Assembly: GCA_000514715.1 (NCBI GenBank)
Contig: AZWL01000023.1
Span: forward strand, 42,821-106,820
Source of the DNA: Streptomyces sp. CNH099
Lineage (GTDB): Bacteria; Actinomycetota; Actinomycetes; Streptomycetales; Streptomycetaceae
Length of the DNA stretch: 64,000 nucleotides
Direction: 5' to 3'
Shown: positions 1-10,216 of the stretch, one piece after another
Layout: each line of letters starts with the position of its first letter
Numbering within the stretch: the first letter of the stretch is position 1
Made by a program: the position numbers and the translations under genes
Notes under the pieces: generated by a model
Database searches by the model: none
Told to the model about the DNA's origin: nothing
The model's input: the letters and a program-made list of their open reading frames with translations, nothing else

Positions 1-1215
<1,215 letters not shown>

Positions 1216-1395
1216 GCCGCGAACTTACCTGGAGTCGCCACCGATGTGGACACCGAGGTGCGCTAGTTGGCCGACGAGCGCCCCCGGAAGGGGGCCCGGC
1301 CCCGCGGAACGCCGTGCGCGTCCGGGCCCGGGAGGGGTCCCCGGCCCCTGTCCTACGGTGACCGTGCGACCGTCGTGGACGGAGGAGGGGTGGGC

Positions 1396-2121
1396 ATGGG
1401 CTGGCTCAGGGACAGGCTGTTCGGCGGGCGGTCGGGCAGACGGCACGGCGGCGGCGCGCCGCCCGCACCGGCCGTCGGCCCGGGCGCCGCCGCCCCGGCG
1501 GTGTGCGACTGCTGCAACGCGCCCCTGGACCGCGCGGATGCGTACTACCTCCCCACGCGGACCGTGATGCTCTCCGAGGCGCACTGGGCCGACGCCTTCG
1601 AGACGAACAGGAAACTCTGGGACATGTTCCTGTCGGGGGACCAGCTGCTCTCCGCCTTCAGCGACTTCGTCGAGCAGCACGCCGCCAACGACACCCCGTG
1701 GGCCGTCTGCGAGCGGTGCAGCGAGTTCTTCCTCTTCGACCGGGACGCGGCGCGCGCGGACGCCCTCGACGACCGCACACCGGAGGACAGCGGCGCGGTG
1801 GACCCGGCGGGCTGCGTGCTCTTCGCGGCCCTCGGGTGGGAGCGGGTCTACGGCACGTGGCCGAAGGTGGTCGCACAACCGGCCGTCGCCGACGTGTGCG
1901 ACTTCTGCAGGAAGAAGATGTACGCGGGTGAGCTGGACGGGTTCCTCCCGAAGGCGGTGCTGGAACGGTACGAGGCCGACGGCTTCACGGACCACGACCC
2001 TCCGGTGCGCAAGGCCCGTACGAAGGACGGGAAGACCGGCTGGGTGGAGTGCCAGGTGTGCATGGCCCGCAACGTCACCCGCCTCCACCGCGCGAACTAC
2101 AACCCCCACGCGACCGATTGA
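1396..2121 (+). CDS. Hypothetical cytoplasmic protein with four CxxC motifs
   Basis: About 241 residues and not recognised. A short basic, Gly/Pro/Ala-rich N-terminus is followed by a domain containing four CxxC-type pairs (CDCC, CERC, CDFC, CQVC), spaced as two zinc-ribbon-like knuckles on either side of an aromatic-rich central region. No signal peptide or membrane segment is seen, so a cytoplasmic metal-binding protein is the simplest reading. The ATG at 1396 is chosen because GGAGGAGG ends a few bases upstream; GTG at 1390 is an alternative. The gene stands alone between the carboxypeptidase (opposite strand) and the STAND gene. No function is proposed. Confidence 0.75.
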   Translation: MGWLRDRLFGGRSGRRHGGGAPPAPAVGPGAAAPAVCDCCNAPLDRADAYYLPTRTVMLSEAHWADAFETNRKLWDMFLSGDQLLSAFSDFVEQHAANDTPWAVCERCSEFFLFDRDAARADALDDRTPEDSGAVDPAGCVLFAALGWERVYGTWPKVVAQPAVADVCDFCRKKMYAGELDGFLPKAVLERYEADGFTDHDPPVRKARTKDGKTGWVECQVCMARNVTRLHRANYNPHATD

Positions 2122-2229
2122 ACCCGGTGCCCGCACGGTCCGCGACCGGCCCCCGAGGCCCGCCGCGGCGTGCGGTGCGGACAGGTCCCGTGTGCCGGCG
2201 CCTGTGGCGTCCTCGGGCTGTTGGCGTCC

Positions 2230-4746
2230 ATGCTGGGGCAGGGGGCCGTGAGCCACGGGGCAGGGGGCGGAAAGGTGTCTGCTGAGGGCGGCTTATCGCG
2301 TGCCGCGACGTCTTTCGATCCGTTCGGTGCGCGCACGCTGGACGACCTGGTCGCCGGGCTGCGGAGGCTGCGGGCCTGGAGCGGGCAGTCCGAGCGGGAG
2401 GTGCATCGCAGGGTGGTGCGCTTACGCCAGGTCCGCGGTGTTCCGGAGCTGCCCGCGTTCAACACCGTGCACCGGTGCTTCCAGCCGGGCCGCACCCGGT
2501 TGAACGTCGAGCTGATGGCGGACGTCGTCCGCGTGCTGGCGGGCGACAAGGCCGTTGCGCAGTGGCGCGCGGCGCACGCGACGATCGTCTGCGACCGGGA
2601 CACGGCGGAGCGGTCCCTGGCCGTCACCGTCGCAGGCGTGCTGCCCGAAGACCTCTGCCGGTTCACCGGCCGGCGGGCCGAGCTGCACCGCCTGCTGGGG
2701 TCCGACGCGGCCGGCCCTCCCGGCCGGGCGTACGGCACCTGGCTGATCGACGGCATGCCGGGGGTGGGCAAGACGACACTGGCCGTGCACGCGGCGCACC
2801 ACCTGTGGCGGCGTGAGCGCTTTCCGGTCGTGCTGTGGGCGGACCTCAACGGCTACGCACGCGATCTGCCGCCGGCGGACCCGGGCGCGGTGCTCGGCGC
2901 GTTCCTGCAGCAGCTGGGGGTGTCCGCCTCCGTCGTACGGCGGCTCGATCCGCCGGGCCGCGCCGGGAAGTTCCGTGAACGCCTGGCCGGTACGCGGGCC
3001 CTGCTGGTGCTGGACAACGCCGCCGCGGCGGAGCAGCTGCACCCGCTGCTGCCCGGCGTCCCCACCTGCGTGACGCTGGTCACCAGCCGGCGGCGCATCG
3101 CCGGGCCGCCGGGGGCGCGGCGCGTGCACCTGGAGGTGTTCCCGCCCGCGGACGCCGTGGAACTGCTGCGCCAGTCTGTCGGGGCGCTCCGCGTGGACCG
3201 GGCTCCGCAGACCGCCGGACGGATCGCAGCGGCGGTCGGGCACCTGCCCCTGGCGCTGGACGTGGTCGCCGGCCGGATCAGCCACTGCGACGGCTGGACG
3301 CTCTCCGACCATCTGGAACGCCTCACGGACGACCGTGGCACCGTGCTGGTGGACCGGGTCGAAGCGGCGCTGCGGCTGTCCTACGACGGGCTCCCCGCCG
3401 GCGCCCGCACCCTGTTCCGGATGCTCGCCCTCCTGCCCGGCCCGCACGTCGACCCGTACGCCGCCGCCGCGCTGACGGGCACCGATCCGGTCACCGCCGG
3501 GCAGCACCTGGAGCTGCTGCTGGCCACCAACCTGCTCCGGCGGCAGGAGGCCGGCCGGTTCACCCTGCACGACCTGGTACGGCTCCACGCCATCGAGCGC
3601 GGCGGCGACGCCGACCCGCCACGGGTCCGTCGCGCCGCGCGCAGCCGGCTGTTCGACTACTACCACCACGCCGCCGACGCGGCGATGCGCCTGTACGCCC
3701 CGTACGAGTACCGCAACCGACCGTCCGGCGGCGTACCGCGCGCCGGCCGCGAGGGGCCGCTGCCCGCGCTGGCCGACTGGAGGTCCGCGCTCGCCTGGCT
3801 GGATGCCGAACGGCCCAACCTCGTCGCCGCCGCCCTGCGCGCCGGGGACGACGGCCGCCCCGAACTGGCCGGCCGCCTCTCGGTCATCCTGCACCGCTAC
3901 CTGAGCCTCGGCGGGCACTACCAGGAGACCGAAACCCTCCTCGCCCACGCATGCCGCACGCCCGTCCCCGCCGACCGGGCCCAGGCACTCGCACAGATGG
4001 GCGCCGCGGCCGCACGCCGGGGCCGCCACGCCGAGGCCGTCGACCGGTTCAGATGCGCTATGGACGTCTTCCGCTCCATCGACGACCTGGTCGGCGAGGG
4101 ATGGATGAGGGGGAACCTCGCCGTCGTCCTGCAGTACGTGGGGGACTTCCGCGAGGCCGAGACACACCTCGCGCAGACCCTGAACAGCCTCCAGGACCTC
4201 TGCGACCGGCCGGACCTCGCCGCCAAGCTGGCCGGAGAGCACGGGATCAGGTACGAACCGCTCACGCACCTCCCGCAGATCGCCGAGTACAGCGGACAGC
4301 TCCTCGACATCGCCCGGAGCGCCCTGCTCACCGCGCGCCGCATCGAGGACCGGGTCAGCGAGTGCAACGCCCTCACAAACATCGCGATGCTCATCTGGCA
4401 GGAGGGGCACAGGAAGGAAGCCGTCGCCCACCACGAGCAGAGCCTGTCGATCACCCGGTCCATCGGCTACCGGCACGGCGAAGTCCAGGTGCTCAACGAA
4501 CTCGGCGCTGCGCTGCGCACGATGGGCTGCACGGAAAGGGCGCTGCGCTGCCACCGGGACGCCGTCGCCCTCGCGGCCGAGATCGGCGACGCCTACCAGG
4601 AGGCCCGCGCCTACGACGGCATGGGCAAGTGCCACCACGCGGCCCACCACGCCGAGGCCGCCCGCGCCTGCTGGCGGCGCGCGCTGAGCCGGTTCACGCT
4701 GCTGGGCACCCCCGAAGCGGCGACCGTCGCCGACAGTCTCCGGTGA
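2230..4746 (+). CDS. STAND-family NTPase regulator (HTH - NB-ARC - TPR)
   Basis: About 838 residues. The N-terminus (roughly 25-110) resembles the degenerate XRE-like helix-turn-helix found in many Streptomyces NB-ARC proteins. The NTPase domain has a P-loop GMPGVGKTT (about 175), Walker B LLVLDN (about 258) and the GHLPLAL motif (about 337). The C-terminal third (about 575-835) is helical TPR-like repeats. Such proteins are usually ATP-driven switches, either transcriptional regulators or, in other lineages, immune sensors; nothing here decides between them. GTG starts at 2248 and 2275 have better ribosome-binding context than the ATG used, so the true N-terminus may be shorter. Downstream lies a lower-GC accessory patch. 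Confidence 0.85.
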   Translation: MLGQGAVSHGAGGGKVSAEGGLSRAATSFDPFGARTLDDLVAGLRRLRAWSGQSEREVHRRVVRLRQVRGVPELPAFNTVHRCFQPGRTRLNVELMADVVRVLAGDKAVAQWRAAHATIVCDRDTAERSLAVTVAGVLPEDLCRFTGRRAELHRLLGSDAAGPPGRAYGTWLIDGMPGVGKTTLAVHAAHHLWRRERFPVVLWADLNGYARDLPPADPGAVLGAFLQQLGVSASVVRRLDPPGRAGKFRERLAGTRALLVLDNAAAAEQLHPLLPGVPTCVTLVTSRRRIAGPPGARRVHLEVFPPADAVELLRQSVGALRVDRAPQTAGRIAAAVGHLPLALDVVAGRISHCDGWTLSDHLERLTDDRGTVLVDRVEAALRLSYDGLPAGARTLFRMLALLPGPHVDPYAAAALTGTDPVTAGQHLELLLATNLLRRQEAGRFTLHDLVRLHAIERGGDADPPRVRRAARSRLFDYYHHAADAAMRLYAPYEYRNRPSGGVPRAGREGPLPALADWRSALAWLDAERPNLVAAALRAGDDGRPELAGRLSVILHRYLSLGGHYQETETLLAHACRTPVPADRAQALAQMGAAAARRGRHAEAVDRFRCAMDVFRSIDDLVGEGWMRGNLAVVLQYVGDFREAETHLAQTLNSLQDLCDRPDLAAKLAGEHGIRYEPLTHLPQIAEYSGQLLDIARSALLTARRIEDRVSECNALTNIAMLIWQEGHRKEAVAHHEQSLSITRSIGYRHGEVQVLNELGAALRTMGCTERALRCHRDAVALAAEIGDAYQEARAYDGMGKCHHAAHHAEAARACWRRALSRFTLLGTPEAATVADSLR

Positions 4747-4753
4747 CACCGGC

Positions 4754-5014
4754 ATGGACACGGTACATGTGGTGTACGCCGGGCAGAGCAAGGCCCGTCT
4801 CAAGGACGTAGGCCGATCCGGCCGGGATCCCAGCGCTGTCCGGCCCGGGTTCGATGAGTTGATGACCGCCGTCCGAAACGTCAGCGTTCTCGAACCCCTT
4901 CTCGACACGTTCAATCCCGTTGGCGAGGCCGAGCTGGCGCTTTACGCACTAAAGTGCTTCGCGCATCAAGACAGCGCCCAGCACGCAGAAACGCATGTTC
5001 CTGAAGTGCATTAA
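4754..5014 (+). CDS. Possible small hypothetical protein
   Basis: An 86-codon frame starting 7 bases after the STAND gene stop, with no clear ribosome-binding site; it could be translated by coupling. The product is mixed and helical with no recognisable motif. GC content starts to fall across this frame relative to the upstream gene, consistent with an accessory region. It may be spurious; only its position and mildly protein-like composition support it. Confidence 0.3.
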   Translation: MDTVHVVYAGQSKARLKDVGRSGRDPSAVRPGFDELMTAVRNVSVLEPLLDTFNPVGEAELALYALKCFAHQDSAQHAETHVPEVH

Positions 5015-5060
5015 CGGTGCCACAGCAAGCTGCTGCGGTCTGATGATGACAGGGGGACAG

Positions 5061-5962
5061 ATGTCCACACCGGAACCTCCTCAGCCACCAGAGCCCTCCG
5101 AGCATCCTCAGCACACTCAAGAACCGAACCGGTGGAGCCGGGAAAGCAACGCCTTCTTGCAAGGGAGTGCGCCAGAGTTATCCGACTTACCAAGGGAAAG
5201 GCGCTGGAAGGCGTGGCGCTACAGAGTCATGTGGACAGCAGCGGCAGCCACGTTGACCCTTGTCGCATCGCTGATCACCACCGAGGTGATGAACTCGAAT
5301 ACGTCATCAAAACGGAGAGAACTACAGGCCGAGGAGGAGGCACGGAAGGAAATCCGGGCCGAAACACCCCGCTCACCACGAACGTCCGCTACATAGGACC
5401 ATGGGAGGTCTGGGAATCAATCGACTCCTTCTACGTGGTTTTCGACGAGCCCTTCAGCGAATCCGACTCAAACGAGCTTCGAGGACTGGACCTCCACAAA
5501 GAGACCGCCTGGGATCGCTTTTACGAACTCGCCGACAGCTACGGAGGACGGCCTGCGATTGAGATCGACTACAACGAGGATCCGAACGACACGACGGAGT
5601 TCGGCTACTCTCACCCCAAGGGACGTAATCCCAGAAGGTGCTTGAAATCGGAGAAGGGGGGTGATCCATATTTTCGCCACGAGACGATCACGGTGGGAGG
5701 CACTGAGACACCTGTAACTCTCAACGTGAACAGCGCGGCGCGAAAGGACTGGCGCTGCGAGTGGAGGATTCACGCCACGTACAACACCGAAGGAAAGAAT
5801 GCCCAATCGGTGATAATTGATGACGACGGGAAACCTCTGATCGCGGAGGGCATTCCGGCCAGCCCCATCCAGGAATGGGTAGTAGACCCACACGGCGTAA
5901 GGATCGTCAACTGCATAACGCACCCCCGTGACAGTGGTTACTGTCAGTATCCGCCATTCTAG
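5061..5962 (+). pseudogene. Frameshifted membrane-anchored protein of unknown function
   Basis: Two overlapping frames look like one protein. The first starts at ATG 5061 behind AGGGGG and encodes a Pro/Glu-rich cytoplasmic segment, a charged stretch and one transmembrane helix (about residues 56-78), then ends at a TAG at 5394. The second frame carries, without its own good start, a soluble extracytoplasmic domain rich in Trp, Tyr and Asp with several Cys, ending at 5962. Restoring one base near the CCCC run at about 5367-5370 joins them into a product of about 300 residues. Either a real frameshift or a sequence error explains this. Codon use is less GC-biased than in neighbours, suggesting horizontal acquisition. 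The domain is not recognised. Confidence 0.6.
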
Positions 5963-6071
5963 CCGTAGATCGTGGTCTTGCTGGTGGGGGGCGTCGAGGC
6001 GGCAGGTGTCCAGGGGGGATCATCTCGTCCGAGAGCGCCCATGCCGTCGCGGGCGTCGGCTCCTTGTCCGT

Positions 6072-6476
6072 CTACCCGAGTTCACCGCGACGGAGGGCGT
6101 CCCGTATCTCGTCGAGCTTCGCGGTCGTTGCCGGGGTCTGCTCCTGTGCTTGTTCAGCGAGTCGGAGGGCATCGTCGATCTCGCTGAGCTTCCCGGAGGA
6201 CAAAACGGCCGCCCGCTCTGTCAGGTCGTCCCGGGACACGGTGGTCAGCCACGTGCACGGGGTGAAGCCCGGACGCGGGAACGCGAGCCGCAGCACGCCG
6301 TCGAACGGCAGCCCTTCACCGGCGCCGACCCTCACCTCGATGCCCAGACCGCTGATGTCGAGGCCCGCCGGAGCGACGACCTGCATCGCCTGGAACCCGG
6401 ACGTGTCGTCTCCTGACAGCAGTACGACCAACCTCGGCTCGTCGAACTGGACCCACCAGACTTCGCCACGTTGCAC
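6072..6476 (-). CDS. MazF/PemK-like toxin, apparently without an antitoxin
   Basis: 134 residues. The N-terminus RGEVWWVQFD followed by a beta-rich core (VVLLSGDD, MQVVAPAG) is the usual opening of PemK/MazF endoribonucleases, which cleave mRNA. The core ends near TTVSRDDL, and a C-terminal helical tail of about 40 residues follows, longer than in compact MazF. The GTG at 6476 is chosen because it directly precedes the conserved RGEVWW and has GGAGGG upstream. No antitoxin-like frame is visible immediately upstream (6477-6779) or downstream, so it may be solitary, inactive or used for another purpose. Family call is moderately firm. Confidence 0.7.
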   Translation of the reverse strand: MQRGEVWWVQFDEPRLVVLLSGDDTSGFQAMQVVAPAGLDISGLGIEVRVGAGEGLPFDGVLRLAFPRPGFTPCTWLTTVSRDDLTERAAVLSSGKLSEIDDALRLAEQAQEQTPATTAKLDEIRDALRRGELG

Positions 6477-6779
6477 AAGCCCTCCGATACACGGGACGAC
6501 AGGCAGACACTGCGCGGCCTGACGCGGGGTGGAGACGGTCACAGCGTAGACCCCGCCTGCCGGCAGGAGGCGTTCGAGAGCCTGACGAGCCGGGCAGCAG
6601 GACGCTTCACACGGGTCAGGACCTGCCGCGCAAGAACTGCTGGGCCAACACCGAGTGAGTGGGCCGGGGACGGCCTCCGCGCCGAACAGCGCGTCACGCT
6701 GCTGGTCAACCCGAAAGCCGGCGGCGGGAAGGTCCAGCCCCGCACGCTGCCCCGCGTGGAGGGGTGCGAGGCTAGGCGT
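6477..6779. other. Spacer without a supportable gene
   Basis: About 300 bases between the MazF-like gene and a divergent membrane-protein operon. Open frames exist on both strands but none has a credible start and recognisable content. It must contain the two divergent promoters, but no convincing -35/-10 pair was found. Confidence 0.5.
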
Positions 6780-7091
6780 ATGCACCTCTCACGCCGCGCT
6801 TCCTGGTTTCTGCTCGCCTTCGGCGGGTGGTCCTGGTTCATCTGGATCACGTTCGTCCGCAACCTGTGGAAGGACTCCAGCGGGCTGGCCTTCGAGGACG
6901 GGGACCCCACGGGGTACTTCTGGGTGCACCTCGTGCTGGCCGTGACGTCTTTCGCGCTGGGTACGGCGATCGGGTGGCTCGGGCTGCGGGGCGTACGGGC
7001 GGCGCGGCGGGCCGGCGGCGGTGCCGACGGCGGGGTGGCCGGTGAGGGCGCGGGCGGGGACGTGCGCGAGGCTGCCGGGGCCGGGAGGTAG
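6780..7091 (+). CDS. Small two-helix membrane protein
   Basis: 103 residues with two hydrophobic helices (about residues 8-28 and 48-72) separated by a short polar loop, then a Gly/Ala/Arg-rich cytoplasmic tail. It ends 3 bases before the metallophosphoesterase start, so the two are very likely cotranscribed and coupled. Such short partners upstream of membrane metallophosphoesterases occur in Streptomyces. Function unknown; an accessory or scaffold role for the phosphoesterase is inferred from context only. Confidence 0.7.
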   Translation: MHLSRRASWFLLAFGGWSWFIWITFVRNLWKDSSGLAFEDGDPTGYFWVHLVLAVTSFALGTAIGWLGLRGVRAARRAGGGADGGVAGEGAGGDVREAAGAGR

Positions 7092-7094
7092 GCC

Positions 7095-8636
7095 GTGGTG
7101 TTCGTGCCGATCGCGATCGGGATGCTGATGCTCGTCGCCACCGCGCACTGGTACGTGTGGCGGCGGCTGGTCCGCGACACCATGCGGCGCGGCGGCTGGC
7201 CGCGGCGGCTGGCGACGCCGGTGGTCGTCGTGCTGCCGCTGATGGCGTTCGCGACGGTGGCCTCGGAGCGGGCCGAGGCGCCGATGGCGGTGCAGCGGGC
7301 GCTGGGCTGGCCGGGGCTGATGTGGCTGGCGCTGCTGCTGTACCTGCTGCTGGCGCTCGCGGTGGGCGAGGTGGTGCGGCCGGTGCTGCTGCGGGTGCTG
7401 GAGCGGCGGGCGCGGCGGCGGGCGGCGCGCGGTACGGGCGCCGGCGGCCCGGTGGCGGACGCGGAGCGCGAGGCGGCCGTCGCCGCGCTCGCGCAGCAGG
7501 TGGCGGCGACGGAGGCGGCGGACGGCCGACCGGTCGTCGGCGGTGGCGTCGGCGGCGGTGGCGGTACCGGGGCGACGGCGCCGCTGCGGCTGGAGCCGGC
7601 CACCGGGACCGTGGACGGCGCGGCGACGGCGGACGGCGGTACGGGGGTCCCCGGCGGCGCGCCGGGGACCCGCGGCTCCGGCGCCGCGCCGGGCGCCGGC
7701 ACCGGCGCCCCGGGCACCGGCGCCCCCGGCGGCGGCCCAGGCGGGCCCGGGGCCGGCGGGGCCGCCGGGGCCGCCGCCGGACCCAGGGCCGCCGCCGACG
7801 TGTCCCGGCGGCTCTTCGTCGCCCGCACCGTCGCCGTCGGCGCCACCGCCGTCGCCGCCGGCACCGTCGCGTACGGGGCGTACGGCGTGCTGGGCCGCGC
7901 CCCCCGGGTGAAGAACGTCACCGTGCCCCTCGCCAAGCTGCCCGCCGCCGCCGACGGCTACCGCATCGCCGTCGTCAGCGACATCCACCTCGGCCCGATC
8001 CTCGGCCGCGGCCACACGCAGCGGATCGTCGACACCATCAACGCCCAGCGCCCCGACCTCGTCGCCATCGTCGGCGACCTCGTCGACGGCACCGTCGACC
8101 ACCTGGGCACGGCCGCGGAGCCGCTGGGGCAGCTGCGGGCGCGCGACGGCTCGTACTACGTCACCGGAAACCACGAGTACTTCGCCGGCGCCTCCGGCGC
8201 CGCCGAGTGGATAGACCACCTCCGCGAACTCGGCCTGCACCCGCTGGAGAACGAGCGCACCGAGCTGCCCGGCTTCGACCTCGCCGGCGTCAACGACGTC
8301 TCCGGCGAGGACGTCGGCGAGGGCCCCGACTTCGGGCGCGCCCTCGGCGACCGCGACCCCGCACGCGCCTCGGTGCTCCTGGCCCACCAGCCGGTCGTCA
8401 TCCACGACGCGGTGGACCACGGCGTCGACCTGCAGCTGTCCGGCCACACGCACGGCGGGCAGCTGTGGCCCGTCACGTACGTCGCCGGCGCGGCGAACCC
8501 GACGCTGGCGGGTCTTGAGCGGTACGGGGACACCCAGCTGTACGTCACGCGCGGCGCGGGCGCGTGGGGGCCGCCGGTGCGGGTGGGCGCGCCGTCGGAC
8601 ATCACGATGGTGCGGCTGGCGTCACCCCGGGCCTGA
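7095..8636 (+). CDS. Membrane-anchored metallophosphoesterase
   Basis: 513 residues. The N-terminus has about three membrane helices (1-115), followed by a Gly/Ala/Pro-rich linker (about 150-235), then a hydrophobic segment preceded by SRRLFVA that looks like an internal Tat-type or anchor sequence, then a calcineurin-like catalytic domain. All metal-binding blocks are present: SDIHLG, GDLVDG, GNHEYF, LAHQP and GHTHGGQ. It therefore hydrolyses phosphomonoester or phosphodiester bonds using a two-metal centre, probably outside the membrane; substrate unknown (related enzymes include UDP-diacylglucosamine and phospholipid hydrolases). GTG at 7095 has GGGAGGT just upstream. Confidence 0.9.
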   Translation: MVFVPIAIGMLMLVATAHWYVWRRLVRDTMRRGGWPRRLATPVVVVLPLMAFATVASERAEAPMAVQRALGWPGLMWLALLLYLLLALAVGEVVRPVLLRVLERRARRRAARGTGAGGPVADAEREAAVAALAQQVAATEAADGRPVVGGGVGGGGGTGATAPLRLEPATGTVDGAATADGGTGVPGGAPGTRGSGAAPGAGTGAPGTGAPGGGPGGPGAGGAAGAAAGPRAAADVSRRLFVARTVAVGATAVAAGTVAYGAYGVLGRAPRVKNVTVPLAKLPAAADGYRIAVVSDIHLGPILGRGHTQRIVDTINAQRPDLVAIVGDLVDGTVDHLGTAAEPLGQLRARDGSYYVTGNHEYFAGASGAAEWIDHLRELGLHPLENERTELPGFDLAGVNDVSGEDVGEGPDFGRALGDRDPARASVLLAHQPVVIHDAVDHGVDLQLSGHTHGGQLWPVTYVAGAANPTLAGLERYGDTQLYVTRGAGAWGPPVRVGAPSDITMVRLASPRA

Positions 8637-8664
8637 CGCCGCGGGAAGCGACCCGGCGGGCCCG

Positions 8665-10170
8665 CTACGTCTCCGCCTCCAGCACCCGGCACAGCGCCGC
8701 CAGCGCCCCCGGATACAGGTGATCCGGCGGCGTCCCGTACCCCACCACCAGCGCCTCCCCCTCCGGCCCCGGCGCCTCCCCCGCCGCCGGCGGCGCCGCG
8801 AAGTCGCCGCCCTCCTCCCACGCCCCCTGGCCGTACTCGTACGCCCCCAGCCGGGCCACCGCCAGCCCCTCCCGCGCCGCCCGCGCCAGCACCCGGCGCT
8901 CGGTCCCCGGCGGCAGCCGGACGACGGCGTGCAGCCCCGCGGCGATGCCGGTCACCGTCACCCGCGGCGCCCGCCGCGCCAGCTCGGCGACGAGGCGGTC
9001 GCGCCGGCGCCGGTAGCGCTGGCGGGCGGCGCGGACGTGCCGGTCGTAGCCGCCGGACTCGACGAACTCCGCCAGCGTCAGCTGGTCCACCACCCCCGGC
9101 GGCGTGCGGCTCAGCGCCTGCACCTCGTGCACCGGGCGCAGCAGCCGCCCCGGCAGCACCATCCAGCCCAGCCGCAGCGCGGGCGACAGGCTCTTGCTGA
9201 CCGTGCCCAGGTGCGCCACGTGCTCCGGGTCGAGCGACTGCAGCGCCCCCACCGGCTGCCGGTCGTAGCGGAACTCGCCGTCGTAGTCGTCGTCCAGCAC
9301 CACCCCGCCCGTCGCCCGCGCCCAGTCGACGGCCGCCGCCCGCCGCTCCGGGGCGAGCGGGACGCCGGTGGGGAACTGGTGCGCCGGGGTGAGGAGGACG
9401 GCGCCGGCGCCGGTGGCGGGCAGGCCGGCGGTGGCGGTGCCCCCGTCGTCGTACGGCAGCGGCACCGTCCGCAGCCCGGCGTCGGTGAGCAGCCGGCGGT
9501 GCAGCCCAAGACCGTACGGCTCGACCGCGATCCGCCGCGTGCCCTGGGCGCGCAGCACCTCCGCCAGCAGCCGCAGCCCGCTGGTGAACCCGGCGCAGAC
9601 CACGATCCGCGCCGGCTCCGCGTGCACGCCGCGCGCCCGCGCCAGATACCCGGCCAGCGCCCGCCGCAGCTCCACCCGGCCGCCGGGGCCCTGGTGGCCG
9701 AAGGCCGCCGAGGGCGCCGCCGTCAGTGCCCGCCGCGCCGCGGCGGCCCACGCGGCGCGCGGGAAGCGGGCGGAGTCGGGGGCGCCGGGCAGCAGGTTGT
9801 ACGTCGCCGGCCGGTCCAGCGGGTGCGGCGGCGGCTCCGGCAGCCGGCCGGCGGCCGTCCCCGCGCGGCGCGGCTCGGCGCGGGCCGCGACCCGGGTGCC
9901 GGAGCCCCGCCGGGCGGTCAGCCAGCCCTCGGCGACCAGCTCGGCGTACGCATCGGCCACCGTGTTCCGGGCCACGCCCAGGTCCGCGGCCAGCGCCCGG
10001 GATGACGGCAGCCGGGTGCCCGGCGCGAGCCGGCCCGTGCGCACGGCGTCGCGCAGCGCCCTGATCAGCGCGGCGCCGGTGCCGCGGCTGCCGCCGCGCA
10101 CGTCGAGATGCAGGTCGAGGGAGCGCTGGAAGTCGCGAAGACCCGCCGAAGTGGCCCAGTAATCCGCCAT
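8665..10170 (-). CDS. MocR/GabR-type transcriptional regulator (GntR HTH + aminotransferase fold)
   Basis: 501 residues. The N-terminal winged helix (about 15-90; RLPSSRALAADLGVARNTVADAYAEL) is followed by a PLP-dependent class-I aminotransferase-like domain containing DDDYDGEFRYD and SKSLSPALRLGWM; the lysine in SKS is the expected PLP Schiff-base residue. These proteins sense amines or PLP and usually control a divergent target. Here the divergent gene starts 46 bases away, so the AhpD-like/PEP-mutase-like pair is the likely target. No ribosome-binding site precedes the ATG, so the message may be leaderless. Confidence 0.9.
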   Translation of the reverse strand: MADYWATSAGLRDFQRSLDLHLDVRGGSRGTGAALIRALRDAVRTGRLAPGTRLPSSRALAADLGVARNTVADAYAELVAEGWLTARRGSGTRVAARAEPRRAGTAAGRLPEPPPHPLDRPATYNLLPGAPDSARFPRAAWAAAARRALTAAPSAAFGHQGPGGRVELRRALAGYLARARGVHAEPARIVVCAGFTSGLRLLAEVLRAQGTRRIAVEPYGLGLHRRLLTDAGLRTVPLPYDDGGTATAGLPATGAGAVLLTPAHQFPTGVPLAPERRAAAVDWARATGGVVLDDDYDGEFRYDRQPVGALQSLDPEHVAHLGTVSKSLSPALRLGWMVLPGRLLRPVHEVQALSRTPPGVVDQLTLAEFVESGGYDRHVRAARQRYRRRRDRLVAELARRAPRVTVTGIAAGLHAVVRLPPGTERRVLARAAREGLAVARLGAYEYGQGAWEEGGDFAAPPAAGEAPGPEGEALVVGYGTPPDHLYPGALAALCRVLEAET

Positions 10171-10216
10171 GGAAATGGACCATACATCTGGGATATGAAG
10201 ATCTAGCGTGGGAGGC
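10171..10216. promoter_or_regulatory. Divergent promoter/operator region of the MocR gene and its target
   Basis: Only 46 bases separate the two divergent start codons, so both promoters and any MocR site must sit here or in the flanking coding ends. A short inverted repeat ATGG-N-CCAT spans 10175-10183. This is a candidate half of the operator; it is too short to be conclusive. Confidence 0.4.

Noticed and set aside
2422..4914. 830-residue minus-strand open frame opposite the STAND gene
   Set aside because: Composition is the usual Arg/Gly/Pro/Ala shadow of a high-GC gene; the plus strand has clear NTPase motifs.
6690..6780. VNPKAGGGK-like string resembling a diacylglycerol-kinase opening
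   Set aside because: No start codon, no downstream kinase domain, and the frame runs straight into the small membrane protein; treated as coincidence.
7543..7800. Gly/Ala/Pro linker of the phosphoesterase as a recent repeat expansion
   Set aside because: Composition is low-complexity but no exact unit repeats; ordinary for streptomycete linkers.
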